A DNA stretch of 64,000 nucleotides, from positions 1-64,000 of the forward strand of contig JACQXX010000083.1 in the NCBI GenBank assembly GCA_016208495.1, in the 5' to 3' direction. A program made the position numbers and the translations under genes. Origin of the DNA: Acidobacteriota bacterium. GTDB lineage: Bacteria; Acidobacteriota; Blastocatellia; Chloracidobacteriales; Chloracidobacteriaceae. The notes under the pieces were generated by a model. That model saw only the letters and a program-made list of their open reading frames with translations. It was not told where the DNA came from and searched no databases. Positions 27,223-35,558 of this stretch are shown piece by piece. Each line of letters starts with the position of its first letter. Positions within the stretch are counted from its first letter, which is position 1.

Positions 27223-28104
27223 TCAGGGCCAACGACTGGCAATCACCAGAAATCCCTGTACCAGTCCAATCACAAACCCAACCACTGCCCCAAATCGAAT
27301 AATCATCCGGAGTTCGCGACCAGCCGCCTGGTACACCAGGTCTTCGATCATTTCATCCGAGAACGCCATCAGTTGCTCTTTTAAAATCCGCTCCATATCC
27401 AATCGCTGGCTCAGTGTGATGACAAACCGATCAACCGCCGATAGATCCGGTGTTGCAATCGGAGTTCCATCCGGTTCATCCTGAGCCTCGCGAGTTGGAA
27501 AAATCTGATGACCCGCAGCGGCAATCGCTTCCAGCAAAGCGGCCCGCGAAAGCGGGTTTTGACTGATTTCGCTGGCTAAATCCCGAAGCGATGCAGCCAA
27601 AACTTTGCGCACCAATCCAGCTTCAACCAGAATTTTCGCCACGGTTTGCCCAAGTAATCCATATTTTTCGTCAATGGCGGCAATCACTCCGCGAGCGACA
27701 GACACATCCAGCCGTTCGGCTACGTGGCGATTATTGCCGGAATCCTCAATGACCTGAACCAGTCGTTCAGCAATATCGTGCAAAAAGGCATCGCTTCCGG
27801 TTTGTTCGGCATACTGCCTGGCGGATACCACTTCCATTTCCCGCCGGATACCCATCCGAAATAATTCATCGGCAATTGTTTCAACCGTCAAGACACGTTC
27901 AGCAATCACCTGGGCAAATGTGGTCAAGAAACGTTCGCGTTCGGCAGGGATCATGCCTGGAGTAAAGGGCAGTTGAATTCCCCACACCAGGATTGCTTTC
28001 CGCGGTCGAAAGACCATTCGGACGGCGAGCCAGGCTCCAAAAAAACCGTGGAGCGTGGCAATCACTAACTGGAAAAGCGCTGCCCAAATGACTGTGTCGG
28101 CCAT
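27223..28104 (-). CDS. DUF445 family membrane protein
   Basis: 293 aa. The N-terminal segment ALFQLVIATLHGFFGAWLAVRMVFRP followed by GIQLPFTPGMIPAERERF is the DUF445/YheB signature. The middle is a long helical region and the C-terminus a second membrane helix (AVVGFVIGLVQGFLVIA). The family is membrane-bound and of unknown function. It stands 54 bp downstream of the RNase D gene on the same strand, so the two may be co-transcribed. Its TGA stop is immediately followed by the GGAATGAAGAAAC repeat. Confidence 0.88.
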   Translation of the reverse strand: MADTVIWAALFQLVIATLHGFFGAWLAVRMVFRPRKAILVWGIQLPFTPGMIPAERERFLTTFAQVIAERVLTVETIADELFRMGIRREMEVVSARQYAEQTGSDAFLHDIAERLVQVIEDSGNNRHVAERLDVSVARGVIAAIDEKYGLLGQTVAKILVEAGLVRKVLAASLRDLASEISQNPLSRAALLEAIAAAGHQIFPTREAQDEPDGTPIATPDLSAVDRFVITLSQRLDMERILKEQLMAFSDEMIEDLVYQAAGRELRMIIRFGAVVGFVIGLVQGFLVIASRWP

Positions 28105-28158
28105 AAACCTTTTATGCCTGATTCTTCGCTCTTGGTTTCGAAAATCCGGAACCCGGTT

Positions 28159-29340
28159 CTATACTTCGGGAAGTTCAAGCATTGCGAGGCTGCCTGGGTT
28201 TCGGCGATCTACGCGAATTCCAACTTTGCCCCGCAAAATATCAACCAGTAAGTTACCGACCACGGCAGCACGCCATCCTCGCAGCAAATTCAGGTCAGGG
28301 AGGGGGGATTGCGGATCCTGGGTGGCGGCCCAGTTGGCCAGCCGAACTAACTCGTCACGGGTGCTGACCAGTGCCGGAGCCAGTTCCAACCGGGTGGCCT
28401 GTGCGCGGACCACGGCACCGAGCAGTGAAGCAATCGTGTCGGCATCGGCATCATTTTCACGTGGTTGAAATGGCTCGGGTAATTCTGATTCCGGCAAGGC
28501 CAGCCCGCTCCGGATGGCCGCCAAAATTTCCTCCCGTAAACTGGGCGGGAGGTTTGGTTTAAATCCACGAATCTGGCGCAGTTCGGCATCTGTTTTCGGC
28601 AGGACATAACACAACTGGCGCATGACATCCTCGCCTAAAATTGTGGTTACCGGACGCGATTCGGCACGCGCGGTGTACTCACGCCACGCAGCCAGTTCAC
28701 GCAAGACTCCCAGTTCTCGACGGGACAACCCGGCCAGCTTCCCAAAGCGAAGGTACGCCTGTTCCGGAGTCCGGGTCTGAAGGGCCTGTGTCACCATTTC
28801 CGCACAGGCTTCAGCGACCCAATCCCACCGTTGCCGCTGCTCGAGTTGCTCAACCAGTAATTGCGATAATGACAACAGATAGCGAACATCATTGAGGGCA
28901 TAATCAACCTGTTCGCGATTGAGAGGCCGTCGCGTCCAATCGGTGAATTGCTGTCGCTTGCTCAAAAAAACTTTCAAACATCGCGAGACCAGCGCCACAT
29001 AGCCGACCGATTCCCCAAACCCAAGAAATGCCGCTGCAATCTGGGTATCAAACACCCCAACCGGCGTGATGCCCGTCTCACGTTGCAAAATGGCGATATC
29101 CTGGGTGCCGGCATGGAATATTTTTTGAACCTCAGGTGAGGCCAGAATCGGTCCCAGCGGGGCAATATTGACTCGAAATGGATCAACCGCCACGATTTTG
29201 CTCGGCGTGGCAATTTGCACCAGACAAAGCTGCGGGACATAACGGCCCTCGCCCTGAAACTCCAGATCAATTCCAATCTGGGGCGATTCGGCAGCTTCAT
29301 TGCAAAAGGTAGTAAAGGCACGATCTGAATCTATCCACAT
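28159..29340 (-). CDS. rnd: Ribonuclease D
   Basis: 393 aa. The DEDDy 3'-5' exonuclease domain (1-170) shows all acidic residues: Asp25 and Glu27 in IGIDLEF, Asp81 in FHAGTQDIAIL, Tyr147 and Asp151 in DYALNDVRYLL. An HRDC domain follows (about 205-285: LAGLSRRELGVLRELAAWRE ... PKTDAELRQIRGFKP). A C-terminal extension (290-393) resembles the second HRDC-like region. It trims 3' ends of tRNA precursors and other stable RNAs in the cytoplasm. The start is the first ATG of the domain (MWIDSDRAF). Confidence 0.93.
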   Translation of the reverse strand: MWIDSDRAFTTFCNEAAESPQIGIDLEFQGEGRYVPQLCLVQIATPSKIVAVDPFRVNIAPLGPILASPEVQKIFHAGTQDIAILQRETGITPVGVFDTQIAAAFLGFGESVGYVALVSRCLKVFLSKRQQFTDWTRRPLNREQVDYALNDVRYLLSLSQLLVEQLEQRQRWDWVAEACAEMVTQALQTRTPEQAYLRFGKLAGLSRRELGVLRELAAWREYTARAESRPVTTILGEDVMRQLCYVLPKTDAELRQIRGFKPNLPPSLREEILAAIRSGLALPESELPEPFQPRENDADADTIASLLGAVVRAQATRLELAPALVSTRDELVRLANWAATQDPQSPLPDLNLLRGWRAAVVGNLLVDILRGKVGIRVDRRNPGSLAMLELPEV

Positions 29341-29576
29341 TCTTCCGTCACACTTTCTATCGTGGAAATTGGGGTCCGAAGACCCATGGGTCTACTTTTT
29401 ATTGGCAATCGCCTGCCCATCAAAGACAATTTTGATCAGTTCTTTGATCAGAAATGAAATCTGAAAGCCCCTAAGCGGCGTCGAGACTTCCTGAAATTCC
29501 ACTCGTCATCACTGAGGTTCACAGGTACAATCCCGACTGATCCCAGCATGTCACTCCTCTTGGCGAGAAGCTTCCC

Positions 29577-29885
29577 ATGGCCAGTGCGCAAGACTTTGAA
29601 TCAATCCCCTGTACCTGTTGCGGTAAACCACTGATGCTCGGTTCACTTTACTACAATGTCAGCCTCCGCGTCGAAGCCGCCTTTGATGGATATTTAAACG
29701 TTGATGAGGTGTTGGGCGATGGTGAGTCAAGCCAGTCGCAAATGAACAAGATGCTCAATTTGATCCAACATTCCTCCGCCGAAACCCTGCAACGTGAAGT
29801 CAGTCAGGTTGTGACCGCTCAACTCTGTGTCATGTGCAAAAATGCACTCCTGGGATTGGTTTTTGGCCATCTTCCTTCTGTGTAG
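29577..29885 (+). CDS. Small cysteine-rich (zinc-ribbon-like) protein
   Basis: 102 aa, no family recognised. Two cysteine pairs, CTCCGKPL near residue 12 and CVMC near residue 85, could bind one zinc. The middle is acidic and helical (VLGDGESSQSQMNKMLNLIQ). There is no signal peptide. It stands alone, divergent from the rnd gene, and its stop codon is followed within about 30 nt by stop-rich GAGTGAGTAGTGAGTGGCGA repeats. The coding call rests on the paired cysteines and the lack of a better frame. Confidence 0.6.
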   Translation: MASAQDFESIPCTCCGKPLMLGSLYYNVSLRVEAAFDGYLNVDEVLGDGESSQSQMNKMLNLIQHSSAETLQREVSQVVTAQLCVMCKNALLGLVFGHLPSV

Positions 29886-29904
29886 TGTGAGCCAATTCTG
29901 AGCA

Positions 29905-29962
29905 AGTAGCGAATCCTGAGTGAGTAGTGAGTGGCGAGTAGCCAGTAGCCAGTAGTCAATCC
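29905..29962 (+). repeat. GTAGTGAGTGGCGAGTAGCC-type tandem tract
   Basis: Imperfect tandem units GAGTAGTGAGTGGCGAGTAG and CAGTAGCCAGTAGTCAATCC, related to 15926-15962. TAG and TGA occur repeatedly in the forward direction, just after the stop of the 102-aa gene. Confidence 0.7.
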
Positions 29963-30077
29963 AAAAAAGGTGAAAGAGTACTAACATTTTCGACTAAATC
30001 CCTCATATTAGCCGATATTTAAACAATTCAATCAAATAAACTTAGTGAACCATTAACTGCTGACTGGCCTAAGACAC

Positions 30078-30125
30078 AAAAGCCCGCCACCAATGGTTTT
30101 TTCAAACCAGAGAGAGCAGGCTTTT
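30078..30125 (-). terminator. Terminator-like hairpin downstream of thiG
   Basis: Outer arms AAAAGCCCGC/GCAGGCTTTT (one G-T pair) and inner TGGTTT/AAACCA. The minus-strand product ends in GGCTTTT. It lies about 24 nt beyond the thiG stop. Confidence 0.75.
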
Positions 30126-30148
30126 AGGGTGTTTTTGAGGAATCCCCC

Positions 30149-30940
30149 TTAGCGGACCAACCCGTCAAGAGGGCTGCTGGCACTGGCATAGAGGCGTCGA
30201 GGCATGCGTCCGGCCAGGTAGGCAAGTCGCCCAGCTTCAATGCCCAGCTTCATTGCTTCAGCCATTTTGACTGGATCTTGGGCCGTGGCAACCGCCGTGT
30301 TTAATAAAACACCGTCCATGCCCAGTTCCATTGCCAGCGCCACATCTGAAGCCGTTCCGACACCGGCATCCACAATAATTGGCACCGTCGTGATCAATTC
30401 GCGCAAAATGCGCATGGTGGTGAGGTTCTGAATGCCCAGTCCGGAACCAATTGGTGCGGCCAGGGGCATAATCGCCACGGCACCGGCATCAATGAGCTTT
30501 CGGGCAGTGATCAAATCATCATTAAAATAAGGCAGAACAATAAAGCCCTCTTTGGCCAGAACGCGTGTTGCTTCAACCAGTCCCTCGTTATCGGGGAACA
30601 AAGTTTTTTCATCGCCAATGACTTCGAGCTTCACCCAGGGGGTTTGCAAAACTTCGCGCGCCAGTCGAGCCGTTCGGATCGCTTCTTCGGCGGTGTAACA
30701 CCCGGCTGTATTTGGAAGCAACAGAAACCGATTGGCATCAATGTAATCAAGCAGTGATTCCTGTGAACGGTCGGTTAAGTTCACCCGTCGAACGGCAACG
30801 GTGACAACTTCGGCACCAGATCGCACATGAGCGTCGCGCATGATTTCAAAACTGGGATATTTTCCAGTTCCAATCAACAAGCGGGAGCTGAATTCACGTC
30901 CCGCAATTACCAGCTTGTCATTTTCCAGAAGTGTACTCAT
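30149..30940 (-). CDS. thiG: Thiazole synthase
   Basis: 263 aa from the ATG at 30940, matching the usual family start ([20 protein letters not shown]). An upstream ATG at 31009 overlaps the thiS stop (TGATG) and would add 23 atypical residues. TIM-barrel signatures: [32 protein letters not shown], the Schiff-base lysine in [49 protein letters not shown] and [14 protein letters not shown]. It condenses deoxyxylulose phosphate, dehydroglycine and ThiS thiocarboxylate to the thiazole of thiamine. It follows thiS in the same transcript. No TPP riboswitch was found upstream. Confidence 0.96.
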   Translation of the reverse strand: MSTLLENDKLVIAGREFSSRLLIGTGKYPSFEIMRDAHVRSGAEVVTVAVRRVNLTDRSQESLLDYIDANRFLLLPNTAGCYTAEEAIRTARLAREVLQTPWVKLEVIGDEKTLFPDNEGLVEATRVLAKEGFIVLPYFNDDLITARKLIDAGAVAIMPLAAPIGSGLGIQNLTTMRILRELITTVPIIVDAGVGTASDVALAMELGMDGVLLNTAVATAQDPVKMAEAMKLGIEAGRLAYLAGRMPRRLYASASSPLDGLVR

Positions 30941-31008
30941 AAAAACTCGATGGAGAGGAAAAACGGAAAAGAATCCCGACTCAGGCCCTTTGCCCTCCGT
31001 GGCTACCA

Positions 31009-31215
31009 TCAGGACTCGCCGCCACCGACAAAATGGACGATTTCAACCCGGTCAGCTTCCTGCATGCAGGTCGTGGCCCACAGCGCACGGGGACAGATCG
31101 AACCATTTAACTCAATTGCAAGTCGCTCGGGCTTTAAACCGAGATAAACCACTAACTCACTGAGGGAAATGGGGTTGTCAAAGGTGTGAGATTCTCCGTT
31201 GAGTGTAACGTGCAT
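31009..31215 (-). CDS. thiS: Sulfur carrier protein ThiS
   Basis: 68 aa with a ubiquitin-like beta-grasp fold: [29 protein letters not shown] and the C-terminal [12 protein letters not shown]. ThiS normally ends at Gly-Gly, whose carboxylate is adenylated and thiolated. Here two extra residues, Glu67 and Ser68, follow GGG. They would have to be removed, or the third Gly is not terminal; this may be a sequence quirk. It is directly upstream of thiG with overlapping stop/start and 22 bp downstream of a hypothetical gene. Confidence 0.92.
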   Translation of the reverse strand: MHVTLNGESHTFDNPISLSELVVYLGLKPERLAIELNGSICPRALWATTCMQEADRVEIVHFVGGGES

Positions 31216-31237
31216 GGGGAGGAAGATCGTTGAAAAA

Positions 31238-32521
31238 TCATCGGCGGCGAATCAACTGCTTAATTTCAGCTTCGCCCGCATCGGAAGATGTCTGGACCAC
31301 AATGGCCGCGCTCCCTGCTGTGAAATTTGGCAGGGTGATCGTGGTCATGGCCATGCCATCGGGGCCAGTCATCATGGAGTGGGTTTGGGGTTTGAACGAA
31401 GTACCGAGCACTTTCACAATCACCGGGGCGGCGCCTAACGGGGCTCGGGTTTGGCCGCGGGTGACTTCAACTTGAAGGACCACGGTTTCGCCCGCATAAA
31501 ACGCGGTGTTTCCAAGCAGACGGACTTCAACCTTTTCTTCTTTTGATTCGGTTTGCAGGTAATCGGAAATAATTCGATCCAGGTCAAATTCCCGAAATGC
31601 CTGTGTTTTTCCAAAACTCAGGCTTCCGGTTTCTGGACGCCCACCTGATTCACCCGGACGGATTGGCTGGGGCTGCATTTGGTTTTGGTCCGGAACTGAA
31701 AGATCAGTCGTGACCTGCCCTGACGAAATAATCTGATGGAGCAAGGCATCGAGCGACGCAGCCGTGTTTCCTTTCGAGGATTCAGCCGAAACAGGAGGCT
31801 CGGAAAGCAACCCGGCAACCAGCGGGGAGAGAACCTGGGTCACCCCCAAGGGCGCTTGCGGCATTGAGGGTGGCGGTGGCGGGAGCTTCCCAGCCGATTC
31901 GCTTGATTCGCCGAGCAAAGCTGAGAGTTCCTCGGAAACACCAACCGATGGAGTTGACTCGATGACTGGCTGTGGAGTTGAAGAAAAACTGGAGAGAAGC
32001 TGTTCAGCCAGTAATGGCGACAGCATTTGGGTGGTGCCAAGGGGAGGTGCCGCTGGGAGTGATTCAGCGCCCGGAAGCGTGATATCCGGCAGAACCTCAG
32101 CCACCGGTTCCGCTTGAACGGGTGAAGGGACTGACCAAACTGGTGCTTCTTGAGCTGGCGGAGGGGGTGAAAAAATGGGTTGCGGCGGCTCAGGAGCGGC
32201 AGGCTCACCACCACTGGTCTGAAGCGCGGCCTCACGCTCAGCCTGAACCTCGCGTTCGCGCATCTTCACCAGCTCATCAATTCGCCCACGACTGATGATG
32301 GCCAGGATTAACTTATGTTGTTTATCCAACTTCGCCTGTAACTCATCCTGGCTAATTCCCTCAACCAGGTCTCTGGCATAGTTGGTTCGTTTGGCAGCCA
32401 GAATATGACCACCAACATAAACCAGAGACAGAAGCAGCGGATTTTCCGGGCCTTTGTCTTCGGTTTGGACGTGATAGACGACACCATTGTATTTGATGTC
32501 GGTGTTAATACCGGTAATCAT
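31238..32521 (-). CDS. Conserved hypothetical with Pro-rich linker and Ig-like C-terminus
   Basis: 427 aa, function unknown. Residues 1-95 form a compact domain: GINTDIKYNGVVYHVQTEDK, LLLSLVYVGGHILAAKRTNY, LQAKLDKQHKLILAIISRGR. I recall similar N-termini in acidobacterial proteins. Residues 100-300 are low-complexity, rich in Pro/Ser/Ala/Glu and contain a repeated motif LGTTQMLSPLLAEQLLS / LGVTQVLSPLVAGLLSE. Residues 310-425 look like a beta-sandwich (VEVRLLGNTAFYAGETVVLQ ... AMTTITLPNFTAGSAAIVVQ) as in bacterial Ig-like modules. No signal peptide. It is the first gene of the thiS-thiG transcript; whether it is related to thiamine synthesis is unknown. Confidence 0.8.
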   Translation of the reverse strand: MITGINTDIKYNGVVYHVQTEDKGPENPLLLSLVYVGGHILAAKRTNYARDLVEGISQDELQAKLDKQHKLILAIISRGRIDELVKMREREVQAEREAALQTSGGEPAAPEPPQPIFSPPPPAQEAPVWSVPSPVQAEPVAEVLPDITLPGAESLPAAPPLGTTQMLSPLLAEQLLSSFSSTPQPVIESTPSVGVSEELSALLGESSESAGKLPPPPPSMPQAPLGVTQVLSPLVAGLLSEPPVSAESSKGNTAASLDALLHQIISSGQVTTDLSVPDQNQMQPQPIRPGESGGRPETGSLSFGKTQAFREFDLDRIISDYLQTESKEEKVEVRLLGNTAFYAGETVVLQVEVTRGQTRAPLGAAPVIVKVLGTSFKPQTHSMMTGPDGMAMTTITLPNFTAGSAAIVVQTSSDAGEAEIKQLIRRR

Positions 32522-32823
32522 GGACGGTTACCACTAAAACCGAAATCAGGTAGATAGGCTGAGTTAGGATCAATCACGAAGAGAGTTCTGGATGTGCTCC
32601 GAAGGTATCGCACCATACCATAGGGGTTGAAAGGGCGTCAACGCTTCGGGATTTGTTGGATTTAGGCAGTTTTCCAAACCATTTCCGTGGTTGGTGCGTC
32701 ATAGGCTGCGTTCCGTCTTTTCAAAAATTTCGAACATTCATTTTATTCCCCATCGAACTCATTCACCCCACCAGGCTTGTGAAAGCCCTAGAGAATAGTA
32801 AGGAAGGGAGACTGCCAAGACCT

Positions 32824-34197
32824 ATGGCACCTGTAGCATGGAATACTTCAAATGCAGCGCATCTGCTTCGCCGGGCAGGGTTTGCCGGCAGCGATGTTGA
32901 GATTGCCGACCTGGTCAAACGCGGCCTTGAAGGCAGTGTTGATTACCTGCTCAATTATGAGTTGATTGACAACAGCGCGTTGGAAAAATTTCTGACTGAA
33001 AACATCAGGTTTGATGTCGAAGACCCGCGCTCGTTTAACCGCAATGAAATCCGACGTTTTTTCCTGTTGCGCATGGCCTACACCCGCCGGCCACTGGAAG
33101 AAAAATTGACTCTTTTCTGGCACGATCATTTTGCCACCGCCTTTTCCAAAGTCGCCGAGTACCCGATGTATCTCCAAAACCTGACCTTGCGCCGGTTTGC
33201 GCTGGCCCGGTTTGATGATCTGCTGCTCAATATTTCCCGTGACCCGGCCATGATTTTGTGGCTGGATAACAACACCAATGTTCGTGGCAACCCAAATGAA
33301 AACTTTGGGCGTGAGTTAATGGAACTCTTTACCTGTGGCGTCACCGACGTGGTCACGGGTGAATCCAATTACACCGAAGATGATGTCAAAGAGGGGGCTC
33401 GGGCGTTTACTGGCTGGACCGTGAAACGGGGCGAGTTTTTTTTCAATGAGAACCAGCACGATTTCGGGGTCAAAACCTTCCGCGGCACCTCAGGGAATTT
33501 TAACGGCGAAGACATCATCGCCAATCTGACCCAGGATCGTTCCACTGCTCGTTTTATTGCCCATAAACTCTTTGAATACTTTATTTATCCTGATCCAGGC
33601 CCGGCGGTCATCGAACGGTTCGCCGATGTGTATTTTGCCAATGACCACAGTATCAAAGCCCTGCTCCGGGCAATTTTCGTCTCTGACGAATTTTATTCGA
33701 ACAAGGCCCGGTTTGCGCTGGTGAAAAGCCCGGTGGAATTTGCCATCGGCGCCATCCGTCAATTGAAAGCCACCGGAGGACTTCGCAATGTGGCCGACAC
33801 TCTCGCGCTTCAAGGACAGGACATTCTGAATCCGCCGGATGTGAGCGGCTGGACCAGTGGGCTGGGCTGGATTGATACATCATCCATGCTCGAACGCTAT
33901 AACTTTGCCAACGATATGCTCACCAACCGTAACCGTGAAATCACGGTCTTGATTGACCCGAAACTGCTGCTCCCCCCTGCTGACAAACAAAATAAGGCTG
34001 ATCTGGTTGATCATTTTTTGAATTTGATGGGACCGCTTGAGGTTTCTTCCAAAACCCGGAAAGAACTTCAGAAATACCTCATCCTGGATGATTCCGGCCA
34101 AAAAGGAAAATTCAAACTCGACGATGCCACCATTGATAAAAAAGTGCGCGGCCTGCTGCATTTGATTATGAGCCTGCCGGAATATCACCTCAATTAA
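32824..34197 (+). CDS. DUF1800 family protein
   Basis: 457 aa from the ATG at 32824 (GGAAGGGAG upstream); the frame is open 57 codons earlier but without family similarity. DUF1800 signatures: NTSNAAHLLRRAGFAGSDVE, RPLEEKLTLFWHDHFATAFS, NPNENFGRELMELFTCGV, YTEDDVKEGARAFTGWTVKR, STARFIAHKLFEYFIYPDP and NPPDVSGWTSGLGWIDTSS. The role of this family is unknown. It is nearly always paired with a DUF1501 gene, as here with a 21-bp gap, suggesting a joint exported function. No clear signal peptide on the chosen start. Confidence 0.92.
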   Translation: MAPVAWNTSNAAHLLRRAGFAGSDVEIADLVKRGLEGSVDYLLNYELIDNSALEKFLTENIRFDVEDPRSFNRNEIRRFFLLRMAYTRRPLEEKLTLFWHDHFATAFSKVAEYPMYLQNLTLRRFALARFDDLLLNISRDPAMILWLDNNTNVRGNPNENFGRELMELFTCGVTDVVTGESNYTEDDVKEGARAFTGWTVKRGEFFFNENQHDFGVKTFRGTSGNFNGEDIIANLTQDRSTARFIAHKLFEYFIYPDPGPAVIERFADVYFANDHSIKALLRAIFVSDEFYSNKARFALVKSPVEFAIGAIRQLKATGGLRNVADTLALQGQDILNPPDVSGWTSGLGWIDTSSMLERYNFANDMLTNRNREITVLIDPKLLLPPADKQNKADLVDHFLNLMGPLEVSSKTRKELQKYLILDDSGQKGKFKLDDATIDKKVRGLLHLIMSLPEYHLN

Positions 34198-34218
34198 GGT
34201 CACAGGGAGGAACAACCT

Positions 34219-35484
34219 ATGTTTTCAAAACACATCAATCGCAGAAATTTTCTTAAACAAGGGTTTGGCTTTGTGACCGCTGGGGTGGTTCTGCCGCACC
34301 TGGGGCTTTCCGGATTTGCCCAAACGCCGTCTTTTGCCCCATCGGATCGGCGGATTCTGGTTGTCATCGAATTTGCCGGTGGCAATGACGGGCTCAACAC
34401 AGTAATTCCATATACTGACCCGGCTTATCTCAAAGCCCGACCAACCATTGGGTTAACGGACAAAGACGGGATTTTATCAATCAGCGACACCTATGCCCTC
34501 CACCCAGAACTGGCTGAACTGAAAACATTTTATGACGCTGGCAATCTGGCGATTATCCAGAGCGTTGGCTATCCAGACTCAACCTTGTCGCATTTCCGCT
34601 CACGTGATATCTGGCACACAGCAGATCCGGTCAAGATTTCGGGTGAAGGATGGCTTGGGAAAGCAGCCGAACAACTCTATGGCAGTAATGTCGGCCTCAA
34701 AGCCCTGAGCGTCGGCAATGGACTTCCAAAAACGCTGCAAAGCTCAGTGGCCGTGGTCCCAGCCATCGTGAAATTTCCACGTTACGACTACCAAACTGAC
34801 TCCAAACATGCGGCAGATGGTAAAAACCAGGAGAAAACCTTTACCAATATTTATGGTCAGACACGTACCAAAGGCGCGCTTGATCAATCAATTGCCTCGG
34901 TTGGACTTGATGCACTTGAGGGGGCTGATACATTACAGGCAGGCATTGCGCAGTACCAATCCAATGTGGAATATCCGGCGAATAATCCACTCTCCGAAGG
35001 ATTGAAAATGCTGGCTCAAATCATCACCACAATTCCCGAATCGCAAATCCTCTATGTCACGCTGGGCGGATTTGACAACCACAGCCAGCAAATTGCAGCG
35101 GCAGACCAAAAACTAAGCGGCGACCATGCGGCCCTGCTCAAATATTTCTCTGAAGGCGTGGATGCTTTTTATAAGGATCTGGCAGGTCATGGTCTCGCCG
35201 AGCAGGTGGTGGTGATGCAATGGTCGGAATTTGGCCGGCGACCAAATGAAAATGGCAGTCTCGGCACCGATCACGGGACCGCCTCTTCCCTCTTTGTCAT
35301 TGGAAACCCAGTGAAAGGCGGTATTTACGGGATGCATCCCAATCTTACATCACTTGACCGGGCTGGAAATGTGACCTTCGATATTGATTTCCGCTCAGTG
35401 TACGGCACCATTCTGGACGGCTGGCTCAATGTGTCTTCCAGCCAGGTGCTGGGCGCGTCGTTTGAAAATATCGGCTTTTTTTGA
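34219..35484 (+). CDS. DUF1501 family Tat-exported protein
   Basis: 421 aa with an N-terminal twin-arginine signal (NRRNFLKQGFGFVTAGVVLP). The fold belongs to the alkaline phosphatase/sulfatase superfamily: VVIEFAGGNDGLNTVIPY, HPELAELKTFYDAGNLAIIQ, SHFRSRDIWHTADP, VTLGGFDNHSQQ and VVVMQWSEFGRRPNENGSLGTDHGTA, with the metal-binding-type histidines in the last two blocks. Substrate unknown. It follows the DUF1800 gene in an apparent two-gene operon. AGGGAGGAAC precedes the ATG, and a hairpin (35497-35527) lies 13 nt after the stop. Confidence 0.93.
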   Translation: MFSKHINRRNFLKQGFGFVTAGVVLPHLGLSGFAQTPSFAPSDRRILVVIEFAGGNDGLNTVIPYTDPAYLKARPTIGLTDKDGILSISDTYALHPELAELKTFYDAGNLAIIQSVGYPDSTLSHFRSRDIWHTADPVKISGEGWLGKAAEQLYGSNVGLKALSVGNGLPKTLQSSVAVVPAIVKFPRYDYQTDSKHAADGKNQEKTFTNIYGQTRTKGALDQSIASVGLDALEGADTLQAGIAQYQSNVEYPANNPLSEGLKMLAQIITTIPESQILYVTLGGFDNHSQQIAAADQKLSGDHAALLKYFSEGVDAFYKDLAGHGLAEQVVVMQWSEFGRRPNENGSLGTDHGTASSLFVIGNPVKGGIYGMHPNLTSLDRAGNVTFDIDFRSVYGTILDGWLNVSSSQVLGASFENIGFF

Positions 35485-35496
35485 TCAGCGAATAAA

Positions 35497-35527
35497 AGAG
35501 CGAACATGCGAGTCGCACGTTCGCTCT
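35497..35527 (+). terminator. Hairpin after the DUF1800-DUF1501 operon
   Basis: AAGAGCGAAC (35497-35506 region) pairs with GTTCGCTCTT (35518-35527); inner TGCGA/TCGCA extends the stem. Only a weak T-tract follows, so it may be a partial terminator. Confidence 0.7.
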
Positions 35528-35558
35528 TCGCCCTTTCACTCGGATTCCAAAAGGATGT

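Noticed and set aside
32522-32652. TPP riboswitch upstream of the thiS-thiG transcript
   Set aside because: No CTGAGA or other THI-box elements were found in the leader of the first gene or before thiS.
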